From assembly GCA_903927265.1 (NCBI GenBank), contig CAIYMF010000285.1:1-38105 (forward strand): 38,105 nt of DNA. Reading direction: 5' to 3'. The position numbers and the translations under genes are program-made. Positions 1-8,123 of the stretch are shown in pieces (position 1 is the first letter of the stretch; every line of letters begins with the position of its first letter). The stretch comes from an uncultured bacterium. Its GTDB lineage: Bacteria; Actinomycetota; Actinomycetes; S36-B12; CAIYMF01. The notes below the pieces were generated by a model. That model was not told the DNA's origin. It ran no database searches and saw only the letters and a list, made by a program, of their open reading frames with translations.

Positions 1-1
1 C

Positions 2-97
2 CCCAACAAAGACAGCCAACCCCGCGGCCTCAAACCAGGACCCAAACCCGGCAACAAAAAAGGCGGCATGCCCAAGGGATACAAGTTCAAAAAATAA
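2..97 (+). CDS. C-terminal end of an unidentified protein (5' truncated by window edge)
   Basis: An open frame enters the window at base 2 and ends at TAA (95-97), giving 31 residues rich in Lys, Gly and Pro and ending in the basic run KGYKFKK. The rest of the gene lies outside the window, so the family cannot be named. Low-complexity basic tails occur on nucleic-acid-binding and ribosome-associated proteins, but that is only a general association. A hairpin begins 3 nt after the stop, which supports a real gene end here. Confidence 0.4.
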   Translation, partial: PNKDSQPRGLKPGPKPGNKKGGMPKGYKFKK

Positions 98-99
98 GT

Positions 100-136
100 A
101 AGTCCCGAGACATCCCATAAGGATGTCCCGAGACTT
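100..136. terminator. Imperfect inverted repeat between converging genes
   Basis: Arms 100-115 and 121-136 can pair at 14 of 16 positions around a 5-nt loop (CATAA). It sits between the end of the plus-strand gene (stop 95-97) and the 3' end of the minus-strand tRNA-Ala, so it could terminate both. There is no strong T-run after the stem, so termination is inferred from position and structure. Confidence 0.55.
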
Positions 137-143
137 CACAGTG

Positions 144-216
144 TGGAGCTGAGGGGACTCGAACCCCTGACCCCCTGCATGCCATGCAGGTGCGCTACCA
201 GCTGCGCCACAGCCCC
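144..216 (-). tRNA. tRNA-Ala (anticodon GGC)
   Basis: Read on the minus strand, the 73-nt sequence folds as a cloverleaf. The acceptor stem is GGGGCTG / CAGCTCC, the anticodon stem is CCTGC / GCAGG with loop ATGGCAT (anticodon GGC), and the T-loop is TTCGAGT within GGGG/CCCC pairing. No CCA is encoded. It decodes GCC and GCU, very common codons in this GC-rich genome. Confidence 0.95.
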
Positions 217-230
217 TTACAAGCGTCGTC

Positions 231-236
231 AGCATA
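231..236 (-). promoter_or_regulatory. Candidate -10 box for tRNA-Ala
   Basis: TATGCT on the minus strand fits the actinobacterial TANNNT -10 pattern and lies 14 nt upstream of the tRNA 5' end. No clear -35 hexamer is seen at 17 nt, so this is a weak call. Confidence 0.35.
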
Positions 237-283
237 CCCGAGAGCGTCGGTGACGATCGAATCGGCCGTCGCCACGTGACCTC

Positions 284-931
284 TCAGCGATCGTCGGCCA
301 ACGGTGGCTCAGGAAGTGAGCCCGCGTTGTACTCAATCAGTCGCCACAAACCCGTCTCGGGCCTCTCCACGAGAACACTCCACGCACAGTTGCTCAGCAC
401 GCCCAACGACGCCCAATGCGACACCGGCAGCCCCATCAAACGACCGATCGCCGCACGCGCCGCACCTCCATGGGTGGCAACCACGACCGTGGAACCATCC
501 GGCACCATCGCCAGATGCCGCTCAAGGGATGCGACCACGCGATCGGCGATCTCGACTCGAAGTTCACCGTCACCACCGGGGCGCACTGTGTCGTCACCTT
601 CAGACCACGCGGCCCACGACGCACCGAATTGCTCCTGAATCTCCCTTCGCTCCAGCCCTTGCCACTGACCAGCGTACGTTTCGCGCAGGCCCACGTCGGT
701 CACAATCTGCAGCCCCGTCAGCGCGGCCAAGGCGCCGGCTGTTTCATAGGCCCGCGAGAGATCACTGGAAATCAACAGGGCTGGAGCCAGTTCGGCCAAG
801 AGCGGTGCAGCACGAAGCGCCTGCGCCCGTCCGACCTCATCGAGGGGAACGTCAGTCTGACCTTGAAACCGGGTGCTGGCATTCCATTCGGTGCGACCGT
901 GGCGCCAGAACACCACTCGCTTGCTGGTCAT
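284..931 (-). CDS. Histidine phosphatase family protein (phosphoglycerate mutase-like)
   Basis: A 215-residue cytosolic protein of the histidine phosphatase superfamily. The phosphohistidine motif RHGRTEWN is at residues 10-17 (catalytic His11). The acid residue lies in RETYAGQWQGLE, and the second catalytic His is in ATHGG near residue 154. Length is typical of the small cobC/GpmB-like branch. Its ATG overlaps the rsfS stop by 4 nt (ATGA), so the two are translationally coupled. In actinobacteria this gene commonly follows nadD, an LCP gene and rsfS, as here. The substrate cannot be told from sequence: sugar phosphate, 3-phosphoglycerate-like and nucleotide phosphates are all possible. No frameshift or missing key residue is visible. 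Confidence 0.9.
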   Translation of the reverse strand: MTSKRVVFWRHGRTEWNASTRFQGQTDVPLDEVGRAQALRAAPLLAELAPALLISSDLSRAYETAGALAALTGLQIVTDVGLRETYAGQWQGLERREIQEQFGASWAAWSEGDDTVRPGGDGELRVEIADRVVASLERHLAMVPDGSTVVVATHGGAARAAIGRLMGLPVSHWASLGVLSNCAWSVLVERPETGLWRLIEYNAGSLPEPPLADDR

Positions 932-1329
932 GCGTCGGCGATGGGGTCCGATTCAACGGACTCCGGTAGTTCAATGCCCGGAAGTTCAATCATCGGGCAG
1001 TCTTTCCAGAGCCGCTCAAGTCCGTAGAACGAGCGTTCTTCGACATGCTGCACATGCACCACGAGTTCGAGGTAGTCAAGCAGAACCCAGCGCCCACCGC
1101 GCTCACCCTCGCGTCGCACGGGGTCGAGGTCGATCGCATCGAGTGCTTCCTCAATTCCGTCGACTACAGCACGCACCTGGCGGTCGCTCGCGGCCGAACA
1201 TACGAGGAAGACGTCGGTGATGGCCAACCGATCACTCACATCGAGGGCGATGATGTTGGTTGCCATCTTGTCGACGGCAGCCTGAGCGGCGAGGTTGGTG
1301 ATGTGCAGGGCGCGGTCAGTCGCGGTCAC
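928..1329 (-). CDS. rsfS: Ribosome silencing factor RsfS
   Basis: 133 residues matching the RsfS/DUF143/Iojap family along its length, including ALDVSDRLAITDVFLVCSA and the C-terminal WVLLDYLELVVHVQ and ERSFYGLERLW segments. RsfS binds ribosomal protein L14 and blocks 30S-50S joining, lowering translation when nutrients are short. The GTG start at 1329 is supported by an AAGGA ribosome binding site 8 nt upstream. The gene lies 66 nt after the LCP gene and overlaps the phosphatase start by 4 nt. The order nadD - LCP - rsfS - phosphatase is a standard actinobacterial cluster. The C-terminal extension PGIELPESVESDP is acidic and looks unstructured. Confidence 0.95.
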   Translation of the reverse strand: MTATDRALHITNLAAQAAVDKMATNIIALDVSDRLAITDVFLVCSAASDRQVRAVVDGIEEALDAIDLDPVRREGERGGRWVLLDYLELVVHVQHVEERSFYGLERLWKDCPMIELPGIELPESVESDPIADA

Positions 1330-1395
1330 GCGTGTTTCCTTACTGAGACTGGGAAAAGCGCGGCTGCGCCTGTCTTCAGCCTCTCACAGCGCGGT

Positions 1396-2688
1396 TTAGG
1401 CCTTCGGCGTGGGTTCGGGGCTCAAGGTCGGTTCGGCAGACGGAGCGACCGCTGGCCGATAGTCGGCACCGAGCACCACGGTGACGTCTGCGGTGTTGGG
1501 CGGACCGCTTGACGCCTTCATCGCCGTCAACGGGAGTTTCAATGCCTTCGCAACGTCGTAGGCCCAGGAGCCTGCACCGGCCACCCCCTCGCGATACGTC
1601 ACCGTCGAGGTAGCGACTCCGACCTTGGGTGCGGTTCCGCCCGTGAGGTACACCATTCCGGCAGCTTCCAGCGGTGCACGCGCCGTCGTTCCCATTCCGA
1701 CCCGGGACGTTCCGTTGAATACCAACGCCCGCACCGGCACCTCCGCGCTCGGCACCAATTCAAGCTCGGCGAAGTCAGCCGACATCAGCGTTTCAGCGGC
1801 CACGAAATCCAGACGCTCAGCGCGGGCCGGACCCAGGGTGACCGGATTGACGGGCAGTACCCGGTGCTCGACTCTGTTCGTGTCGACTGCAGAACGCAGG
1901 CGCAGGAGCAACTCGCTCATCTGATCAACCGGAATCGTGACGCGCGACAATGAACCAAGTGAACCCAGCAGCAGTTCGACATGAGAGGCATCGGCGGGAA
2001 GGCGGAGCAGCACCTGCCGCATCACTTCGGTGAATCGGGCCATCCGGTCGGCCTCGGACTCACCTCGCTGCCGAGTGAGCACATAGGCCGCGGCAGTCGT
2101 GCCGTCGAGTTGTTGAATGCCCGGCAGCAAGGGCACCAAGACACTGCCATCCTCGGCTCGGAAAACCACGGGCGTCTGCACATCAAGGTAAATGCCGCCG
2201 ATCGAGTCGACCAATCCAGCAAGCGCGAGTCGATCAAGCGCCCATGTGGCGTCCACCGTGACACCCAGCATGTGTGACAAAGACTCCTGCGACGCGAAAG
2301 CGTTGGTGCTGGCGGCGGTGGCTTCCAGCAGGGTCTGGGGTCCGCCGGGCACATCAACCAACAACCGCGGCGCAATCGCGACAAACGATCCCTTCTGTGG
2401 ATCGAGGGTCGTCACCATCAGGGCGTTCGCTTGCGCTAACCCCTCGTCGTCACGAATCTGAATGAGCAGGCTCTGCTGATTAGGCCCCACGGGCGTCGGC
2501 GACGGGCTGGCTGTCGAGGTGGCGGTCGCGGTCGCGGTAGGTGAAGGCGAGGGGGTAGGCGTCGGTTCAGAGCCTCGCGTCAGCAGCGCACGCCCACCCA
2601 CGATCAGTAACGCCGCGACAACCATGGCAACCAGCAACGACAGCATCGCGCGCCACGGCGAATGGCGAATCTCGGGCTCGTCAGCCAC
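1396..2688 (-). CDS. Divergent LCP (LytR-CpsA-Psr) protein with LytR_C domain
   Basis: 430 residues from the GTG at 2688, chosen because a GAGGG site lies 4 nt upstream and longer frames would run deep into nadD. It overlaps the nadD stop by 8 nt. Layout: cytosolic N-terminus, one membrane helix at about 14-35, a Thr/Pro/Ser linker (about 38-68), an LCP-like domain (about 73-260), then a LytR_C domain (about 310-400) and a Pro-rich tail. LCP enzymes attach polymers such as teichoic acids or arabinogalactan to peptidoglycan outside the membrane. The usual R-x-D and SIPRD elements are not recognisable: the matching stretch reads [10 protein letters not shown]. The later region [14 protein letters not shown] keeps Arg and Asp residues. 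It may therefore be non-catalytic or have a changed substrate. Confidence 0.8.
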   Translation of the reverse strand: MADEPEIRHSPWRAMLSLLVAMVVAALLIVGGRALLTRGSEPTPTPSPSPTATATATSTASPSPTPVGPNQQSLLIQIRDDEGLAQANALMVTTLDPQKGSFVAIAPRLLVDVPGGPQTLLEATAASTNAFASQESLSHMLGVTVDATWALDRLALAGLVDSIGGIYLDVQTPVVFRAEDGSVLVPLLPGIQQLDGTTAAAYVLTRQRGESEADRMARFTEVMRQVLLRLPADASHVELLLGSLGSLSRVTIPVDQMSELLLRLRSAVDTNRVEHRVLPVNPVTLGPARAERLDFVAAETLMSADFAELELVPSAEVPVRALVFNGTSRVGMGTTARAPLEAAGMVYLTGGTAPKVGVATSTVTYREGVAGAGSWAYDVAKALKLPLTAMKASSGPPNTADVTVVLGADYRPAVAPSAEPTLSPEPTPKA

Positions 2689-3295
2689 CGGACCCTCGCG
2701 ACTGGCGGTAGAGAGCACGCTTGGCGATGTACCGCTCAACTCCGTCGGGAACGAGGTAGGCGATCGGCTCGCCCACATTCACCCGACGCCGAATGTCGGT
2801 GCTTGAAATCGCGAGGGCTGGAACTTCGACGAGCGACACCGAACCCTCAGCCAGTCCCGGATTCGACAGCACGTGACCGGGGCGCGACACCGCAATCAGG
2901 TGAGCGAGCCTGAGCACCTCATCGGGATCACGCCAGGTGAGAATCTGCTCGAGCGCGTCGGCGCCCGTGATGAAGAACAGGTCAACGCCATCGCCACGTT
3001 CTGATCGAATATCTCGCAGCGTGTCAACGGTGTAGGTCGGCCCGTCACGGTCGATATCGACCCGACTGACAGTGAAGCGAGAGTCGGCGGCCGTCGCGAT
3101 GACGGTCATCAAATAGCGATCTTCCGCGGCCGACACGCCCGCCTTCTGCCACGGGTCTCCGGTGGGCACGAACACGACTTCATCGAGCTCGAACCGGAAC
3201 GCAATTTCCGAGGCCGCCACGAGGTGCCCCTGGTGTACAGGGTCGAAAGTGCCGCCCATCACTCCCAGGCGGCGCGTCGTCGTCGTGGCTCCCAC
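2681..3295 (-). CDS. nadD: Nicotinate-nucleotide adenylyltransferase
   Basis: 204 residues of the NadD family. It transfers AMP from ATP to nicotinate mononucleotide to make deamido-NAD, a step shared by de novo and salvage NAD synthesis. The nucleotide-binding motif [11 protein letters not shown] is at residues 14-24 and the family signature ISSTDIRRR is near residue 165. The GTG start at 3295 lies 6 nt downstream of a TAGGCT box, so the message is probably leaderless. The stop overlaps the start of the LCP gene. First gene of the nadD-LCP-rsfS-phosphatase unit. Confidence 0.95.
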   Translation of the reverse strand: MGATTTTRRLGVMGGTFDPVHQGHLVAASEIAFRFELDEVVFVPTGDPWQKAGVSAAEDRYLMTVIATAADSRFTVSRVDIDRDGPTYTVDTLRDIRSERGDGVDLFFITGADALEQILTWRDPDEVLRLAHLIAVSRPGHVLSNPGLAEGSVSLVEVPALAISSTDIRRRVNVGEPIAYLVPDGVERYIAKRALYRQSRGSGG

Positions 3296-3301
3296 AGGGT
3301 C

Positions 3302-3307
3302 AGCCTA
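3302..3307 (-). promoter_or_regulatory. -10 box of a probable leaderless nadD promoter
   Basis: TAGGCT (TANNNT) on the minus strand with 6 nt to the nadD GTG, placing transcription start at or next to the start codon. No Shine-Dalgarno sequence is present before nadD. Confidence 0.55.
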
Positions 3308-3328
3308 CGGTCACCTACTGGCGTTGAG

Positions 3329-4606
3329 TCACGGGCGCAGGTGCCCGTCACCCACCACCACATACGTGGTGCTCGTCAGTTCGGCCAGCCCCATCGGTCC
3401 GCGGGCGTGCAACTTCTGGGTTGAGATGCCAATTTCGGCGCCGAACCCAAATTCGCCACCGTCGGTGAAGCGCGTGGAGGCATTGACCATGACCGCCGCC
3501 GCATCAACACCGGCAATGAACCGGTTGGCGGCCGATTGCGAACCCGTGACAATCGCTTCCGTGTGCCCACTCGACCAACGCCGAATGTGTGCCAACGCGG
3601 CATCCAGCGAATCGACCACTCCCGCCGCAATGTCGAGCGAGTAGTACTCGGCCGCCCAGTCGACGTCTGTGACCGGCTCGAATGCGACTTCGGAGGCAGA
3701 AGCAGCCAGGGCAATTCGGTCGTCACCGTGAACAGTGACGCCCTTCGCCTTGAGTGCCTCAAGTACCGCCGGCAGGAACCGGTCAGCGATCGCTTCATGC
3801 ACCAGCAGAGTCTCGGCCGCGTTGCACACGCTCACCCGCTGGGTCTTGGAGTTCAGCACGATCGCCACTGCCATGTCGATATCGGCACTGGCATCGACGT
3901 AGACGTGGCAGTTTCCGACGCCTGTCTCAATGACCGGCACTGTCGACCCTTCAACCACACTGCGAATCAGGCCTGCTCCCCCGCGCGGAATGAGGACGTC
4001 GACCAATCCGCGCGCGGTCATCAAGTAGCCGACCGATTCATGGGAATCACCGGGTACCAACGTGATCGCATTGGCAGGAAGCCCCGCAGCAGCAATGGCT
4101 GCGCGCATCACATCGACCAACTCCTCATTGGTAGCCCGCGCCGACGACGACCCGCGCAGCAATGCCGCATTGCCACTCTTCAGGCACAGCACCGCGGCAT
4201 CGACAGTCACATTGGGACGGGCTTCGTAAATCATGCCCACCACTCCCAACGGCACCCGTACCTGACGCACCTCAAGGCCGTTGGGAAGTCGATATCCGCG
4301 CACCACATCGCCGACTGGATCTGGCAGGGCCGCCACGTCACGCACCGCATCTGCAATCACTGCAATGCGCGCAGCATCGAGAGTGAGCCGGTCGATGATC
4401 GCGGCATCGGTGCCTGCGTCTCGAGCGCGCTCAACATCGCCGTTGTTAGCCGCCACAATGCGATCAGTGGCCTCCACGAGTGCATCAGCCACTGCGAGCA
4501 ACGCGTGGTCTTTGCGGTCTCGAGTAAGAATCCGAAGTTCGGCAGCGGCCTCACGCGCACCTGATGCCGCCGCAAGTACCGCCCGCTGTTCGTCCGACTG
4601 ATCCAT
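3329..4606 (-). CDS. proA: Glutamate-5-semialdehyde dehydrogenase (gamma-glutamyl phosphate reductase)
   Basis: 425 residues, full length for ProA. It reduces glutamyl-5-phosphate with NADPH to glutamate-5-semialdehyde in proline synthesis. The catalytic Cys is Cys261 in the motif [12 protein letters not shown], and [21 protein letters not shown] is the conserved cofactor-side segment. It follows proB in the same direction with 32 nt between them. A TAGCCT box 7 nt before the ATG suggests its own leaderless promoter in addition to any read-through from proB. No ribosome binding site is visible. Nothing unusual in the coding sequence. Confidence 0.96.
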   Translation of the reverse strand: MDQSDEQRAVLAAASGAREAAAELRILTRDRKDHALLAVADALVEATDRIVAANNGDVERARDAGTDAAIIDRLTLDAARIAVIADAVRDVAALPDPVGDVVRGYRLPNGLEVRQVRVPLGVVGMIYEARPNVTVDAAVLCLKSGNAALLRGSSSARATNEELVDVMRAAIAAAGLPANAITLVPGDSHESVGYLMTARGLVDVLIPRGGAGLIRSVVEGSTVPVIETGVGNCHVYVDASADIDMAVAIVLNSKTQRVSVCNAAETLLVHEAIADRFLPAVLEALKAKGVTVHGDDRIALAASASEVAFEPVTDVDWAAEYYSLDIAAGVVDSLDAALAHIRRWSSGHTEAIVTGSQSAANRFIAGVDAAAVMVNASTRFTDGGEFGFGAEIGISTQKLHARGPMGLAELTSTTYVVVGDGHLRP

Positions 4607-4613
4607 GCGTCCA

Positions 4614-4619
4614 AGGCTA
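4614..4619 (-). promoter_or_regulatory. -10 box of a probable leaderless proA promoter
   Basis: TAGCCT on the minus strand, 7 nt before the proA ATG and inside the short proB-proA gap. It fits the same TANNNT plus 6-7 nt spacing seen at nadD, ndk, folC, valS and the radical SAM gene. Confidence 0.5.
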
Positions 4620-4638
4620 CTGCCCAGCGGGCGCGGCC

Positions 4639-5769
4639 TTACTGACCCAGCAAGACGAGGTCGTCGCGATGCACCACTTCGCGCGCATATTCAGATCCGA
4701 GTTCACGGCCAAGCTCACGAGTTGACCGGCCGAGCAGCGCAGGCAACTCGGCACTGTCGTAGCTCACGAGCCCACGAGCGATGACAGTGCCCGAAGGACC
4801 CACGATGTCGACCGGATCGCCCGCACTGAACTCACCTTCGACACCCGTGATGCCGGCAGGTAGCAGCGACTTTCCGGAATCGACTAAGGCCGCCACCGCA
4901 CCGGCGTCGACGACCACCCGCCCCTGCGGTGCACTGGCATGCGCCAGCCACAGCAATCGCGTCGATCGGCGCCGCGATTGCGGATGGAAATAGGTTCCGA
5001 CAATTTCGCCTGCGAGTGCCGCCTGCACCGCATCAGCACGACACAGCACGACGGGAATACCCTCACCCGTCGCGATACGCGCTGCCTCAATCTTGGTCGT
5101 CATACCACCGAGGCCAACCGCACTGCCGGTTCCTCCGACCTCAACTTGTTCAAGGTCGGCCGCCGATCGAACCTCATGGATCAACCGACTTCCCTCACGT
5201 GACGGCGGGCCGTCGTAAAGGCCGTCGATATCGGAGAGCAACACGAGCACATCAGCGCGCACGAGGTGCGCCGCGAGCGCCGCGAGTCGGTCGTTGTCGC
5301 CAAAACGAATTTCATTTGTGGCCACCGTGTCGTTTTCATTGACGATCGGAACCACGTGCAGATCGAGCAGTCGATTCAGAGTGCTCTGCGCATTGCGATA
5401 GTGACCGCGGCGCGTGACATCTTCGGCAGTGAGCAGCACTTGTCCGACGGTGATTCCGTGAACTTCAAATGCGTGCGAGTACAGGGCCATCAGTTTACCC
5501 ATGCCCACACTCGCTGCTGCCTGCTGACTTCCGAGGTCACGTGGTCGGCGGGTCAGTCCGAGTGCAGGAAGGCCGGCCGCGATAGCTCCGCTGGATACCA
5601 GCACTACTTCGGCTCCGGCCGCACGTCGCGCGGCTACGGCGTCAGCAAGTCGTTGCACGCTGGCGGGATCGACTCCACCTTCGGACGAGGTGAGCGACGA
5701 CGAGCCGATCTTGACCACGATTCGATGGGCAGACGCGACTGCGTCGCGCATGGTTTTCGCAGTGGCCAT
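4639..5769 (-). CDS. proB: Glutamate 5-kinase
   Basis: 376 residues from the ATG at 5769. It phosphorylates glutamate at the gamma carboxyl, the committed step of proline synthesis, and is usually feedback-inhibited by proline. The amino acid kinase domain begins at VVKIGSSSL near residue 18 and includes the [17 protein letters not shown] loop and the LLSDIDGLY segment. The C-terminal 100 residues form a PUA domain ([22 protein letters not shown] onward). A longer frame opens upstream, but it would overlap obg. The chosen ATG sits 5 nt after the obg stop and gives the usual length. proB and proA together make glutamate-5-semialdehyde. Confidence 0.95.
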   Translation of the reverse strand: MATAKTMRDAVASAHRIVVKIGSSSLTSSEGGVDPASVQRLADAVAARRAAGAEVVLVSSGAIAAGLPALGLTRRPRDLGSQQAAASVGMGKLMALYSHAFEVHGITVGQVLLTAEDVTRRGHYRNAQSTLNRLLDLHVVPIVNENDTVATNEIRFGDNDRLAALAAHLVRADVLVLLSDIDGLYDGPPSREGSRLIHEVRSAADLEQVEVGGTGSAVGLGGMTTKIEAARIATGEGIPVVLCRADAVQAALAGEIVGTYFHPQSRRRSTRLLWLAHASAPQGRVVVDAGAVAALVDSGKSLLPAGITGVEGEFSAGDPVDIVGPSGTVIARGLVSYDSAELPALLGRSTRELGRELGSEYAREVVHRDDLVLLGQ

Positions 5770-5774
5770 CGAAC

Positions 5775-7316
5775 TCACCGATCCTGATCCCAGGACGTGC
5801 CACCGGTCTCGCCAACCCATTCAACTTCAACCTCGAGGTCGTCGATCGCATCTTCATCGAGGTCATCGGTCTGAGTGCCCTGAGTGCCCACGGTGCCATC
5901 GTCCTCGCTGATGGCCTCACCTGCGTGCGCGGCACGCCGCTCGGCTGTCGTGCGTCGATGACTGCGATCAAGTCGCGCGTCTTCACCTCGGCGCGTCATG
6001 AGCACCTCAGCGCCCGCGCCGACTGTCGGGTCAAAGTCGAACACCACCGCATTGTCATCGGCTCCGATGAGCACCTCGTCGCCTCGAACAGCGCCTGCGG
6101 CCGCCAGTGCATCCTCAACACCGAGGCGGGCAAGGCGATCGGCAAGGTAACCCACAGCCTCGTCATTGGAGAAATCGGTTTGGCGCACCCAACGCATGGG
6201 CCGCTCACCGCGCACCCGGAACCGGTCGCCTTCACGGGTCACGGTGAAGCCCGAATCATCGACGGCAACGGGGCGCACCACCACGCGGGGAGCAACAGCT
6301 CCCTGGGTGACAACACGCGCTGCATTGACCATGAGCGCCATCGCGAACGCTAATTCGCGCAATCCTTCGTGCGAGACTGCCGACACGATGTGAACGTCGT
6401 AGCCACGCTCGGCCAACAGCGGCGCGACAAGTTCGGCGAGCTCACGTGCTTCCGGCACGTCGACCTTGTTCAGCACCACCAATCGAGGCCGGTCTTCCAG
6501 TCCAGAACCGTAGGCAGTGAGTTCAGCCTCGATGACGTCGAGATCGGTGAGTGGATCGCGACCAGGATCGAGAGTGGCGCAGTCAAGAACGTGAACGAGT
6601 CCGGCGCAGCGTTCGACATGGCGCAGGAATTCCAGACCCAATCCGCGGCCCTCACTGGCACCGGGAATCAGGCCAGGGACATCAGCCACGGTAAACACAA
6701 CGTCGCCTGCCGTCACGACGCCGAGATTCGGCACCAGTGTGGTGAAGGGGTAGTCGGCGATCTTGGGCCGAGCGGCCGACATGGCAGCGACCAGACTGGA
6801 CTTACCCGCGCTGGGAAATCCGATCAAGCCAATATCGGCAACGGTTTTGAGTTCAAGAACGAGGTCAAGTGCATCGCCGGGCTCACCGAGCAACGCGAAG
6901 CCGGGGGCCTTACGGCGCTGTGAGGCAAGTGAAGCATTTCCGAGGCCGCCGCGACCTCCGCGTGCGGCGACAAAACGCGTGCCGTCGCCCACGAGGTCGG
7001 CGATCACCTCGCCATCGGAAGTCGACACCATAGTGCCGGCTGGTACGGGCAATTCGATGTCTCCACCATCGGCGCCGTTGCGGTGGTCACCGTGACCGGG
7101 CTTGCCGGAGGTGGCCTTGCGATGCGGGAGATGGTGGTAGTCGAGCAACGTGGTCACGCTGGGGTCGACCACCAGAACGATGTCGCCACCGTTGCCACCG
7201 TTACCCCCATCGGGGCCACCGAGTGGCTTGAACTTTTCGCGTCGCACCGACGCGCAACCGTGACCACCGTCTCCGGCAGCCACGTGCAAGATCACACGAT
7301 CAATGAAGGTAGCCAT
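5775..7316 (-). CDS. obg: GTPase Obg/CgtA with extended acidic C-terminus
   Basis: 513 residues. Obg is an essential GTPase involved in 50S assembly and the stringent response. The glycine-rich Obg fold covers residues 1-158. The G domain has G1 GFPSAGKSS (166-174), the switch FTT (191-193), G3 DVPG (212-215) and G4 NKVD (283-286). An OCT domain follows at about 345-425. The last 85 residues are highly charged and acidic ([24 protein letters not shown]) and probably disordered; such tails are common in actinobacterial Obg. The gene follows rplU-rpmA in the same direction, the classic bacterial order, with a 74-nt gap, and proB starts 5 nt after its stop. Confidence 0.97.
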   Translation of the reverse strand: MATFIDRVILHVAAGDGGHGCASVRREKFKPLGGPDGGNGGNGGDIVLVVDPSVTTLLDYHHLPHRKATSGKPGHGDHRNGADGGDIELPVPAGTMVSTSDGEVIADLVGDGTRFVAARGGRGGLGNASLASQRRKAPGFALLGEPGDALDLVLELKTVADIGLIGFPSAGKSSLVAAMSAARPKIADYPFTTLVPNLGVVTAGDVVFTVADVPGLIPGASEGRGLGLEFLRHVERCAGLVHVLDCATLDPGRDPLTDLDVIEAELTAYGSGLEDRPRLVVLNKVDVPEARELAELVAPLLAERGYDVHIVSAVSHEGLRELAFAMALMVNAARVVTQGAVAPRVVVRPVAVDDSGFTVTREGDRFRVRGERPMRWVRQTDFSNDEAVGYLADRLARLGVEDALAAAGAVRGDEVLIGADDNAVVFDFDPTVGAGAEVLMTRRGEDARLDRSHRRTTAERRAAHAGEAISEDDGTVGTQGTQTDDLDEDAIDDLEVEVEWVGETGGTSWDQDR

Positions 7317-7390
7317 CAGGTGCCATCAACTTCCGCGGGGCTGCCAGCCGATCGGTTAAAGCGCCAGCGGTGGAGCAGCCCCAGATTTGG

Positions 7391-7645
7391 TCAGTCAGAA
7401 CTGACGATGTTGATGACGCGACGGCCGCGGTGAGTGCCGAACTCAACCTTGCCCGCCGTGAGAGCGAACAGAGTGTCGTCACCGCCCCGGCCAACGTTGA
7501 CACCCGGGTGGAAGTGCGTGCCGCGCTGGCGAATGATGATCTCGCCAGCGTTGACCTGCTGACCACCGTAGCGCTTCACTCCCAGACGCTGGGAGTTGCT
7601 GTCGCGACCGTTTCTGGTGCTGGACGCACCCTTTTTGTGGGCCAT
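7391..7645 (-). CDS. rpmA: 50S ribosomal protein L27
   Basis: 84 residues beginning [15 protein letters not shown] after Met, the standard L27 N-terminus without a cleavable extension. L27 lies near the peptidyl-transferase centre and its N-terminus contacts the tRNA acceptor end. The motif [17 protein letters not shown] is fully conserved. It lies 4 nt after rplU and upstream of obg, forming the rplU-rpmA-obg unit. Confidence 0.98.
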   Translation of the reverse strand: MAHKKGASSTRNGRDSNSQRLGVKRYGGQQVNAGEIIIRQRGTHFHPGVNVGRGGDDTLFALTAGKVEFGTHRGRRVINIVSSD

Positions 7646-7649
7646 GAGG

Positions 7650-7964
7650 TCACTTTCCCGTCGAGATGCCGGTGACCTTCACCGAGGTCAGGTCTTGGCG
7701 GTGACCCTGACGACGGCGGTAGCCGGTCTTGTTCTTGTATCGGAGGATGCGGATCTTCTCACCACGGCTGTGCCCGACGACCTCAGCGGTGACGGTGGCA
7801 GCCGACAGAACCGAACTGTCAGTGGTGACGGCGTCGCCGTCGACCAGCAGCAGCACGGGAAACTCAACGGTGGAACCAGGCGCACCCTGAAGGCGATCGA
7901 GGACGACGACGTCGCCTACCTCAACCTTTTCCTGGCGGCCGCCTGCGCGGACAATGGCATACAC
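7650..7964 (-). CDS. rplU: 50S ribosomal protein L21
   Basis: 104 residues, the full length of L21 ([17 protein letters not shown] at the start, RRRQGHRQ near the C-terminus). L21 is a 23S rRNA-binding protein of the large subunit. The ATG at 7964 is preceded by a clear GAGGAG site 7 nt upstream. It is the first gene of rplU-rpmA-obg. The 159-nt leader region up to the RNase gene must hold its promoter. Confidence 0.98.
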   Translation of the reverse strand: MYAIVRAGGRQEKVEVGDVVVLDRLQGAPGSTVEFPVLLLVDGDAVTTDSSVLSAATVTAEVVGHSRGEKIRILRYKNKTGYRRRQGHRQDLTSVKVTGISTGK

Positions 7965-8020
7965 CGGTGACTCCTCGTGGTTGCTAATTCGTTCGGATGC
8001 TGGATGTGACGGGCACTGCT

Positions 8021-8045
8021 ACGACTCGTGATGACGACTCGTGAT
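8021..8045. repeat. Two direct copies of a 12-bp sequence upstream of rplU
   Basis: ACGACTCGTGAT occurs at 8021-8032 and 8034-8045, with a related GCGACTCATG at 8060-8069. It lies in the 159-nt gap between the RNase E/G gene and rplU, 57-81 nt upstream of the rplU start. It could be a binding site or part of an mRNA leader. Nothing else was recognised in this gap apart from a weak GC-rich hairpin just after the RNase stop. Confidence 0.5.
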
Positions 8046-8123
8046 TACCAGTCATGATCGCGACTCATGCAGGGCCGACGACGGCACCGAGAGACAAGAC
8101 TACTGCAAGCCCCTCGGGGCCGG

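Noticed and set aside
1353-1370. Small GCGC hairpin followed by TTTT between the LCP gene and rsfS
   Set aside because: The stem is only 4-5 bp. It is too weak to call a terminator inside what looks like one operon.
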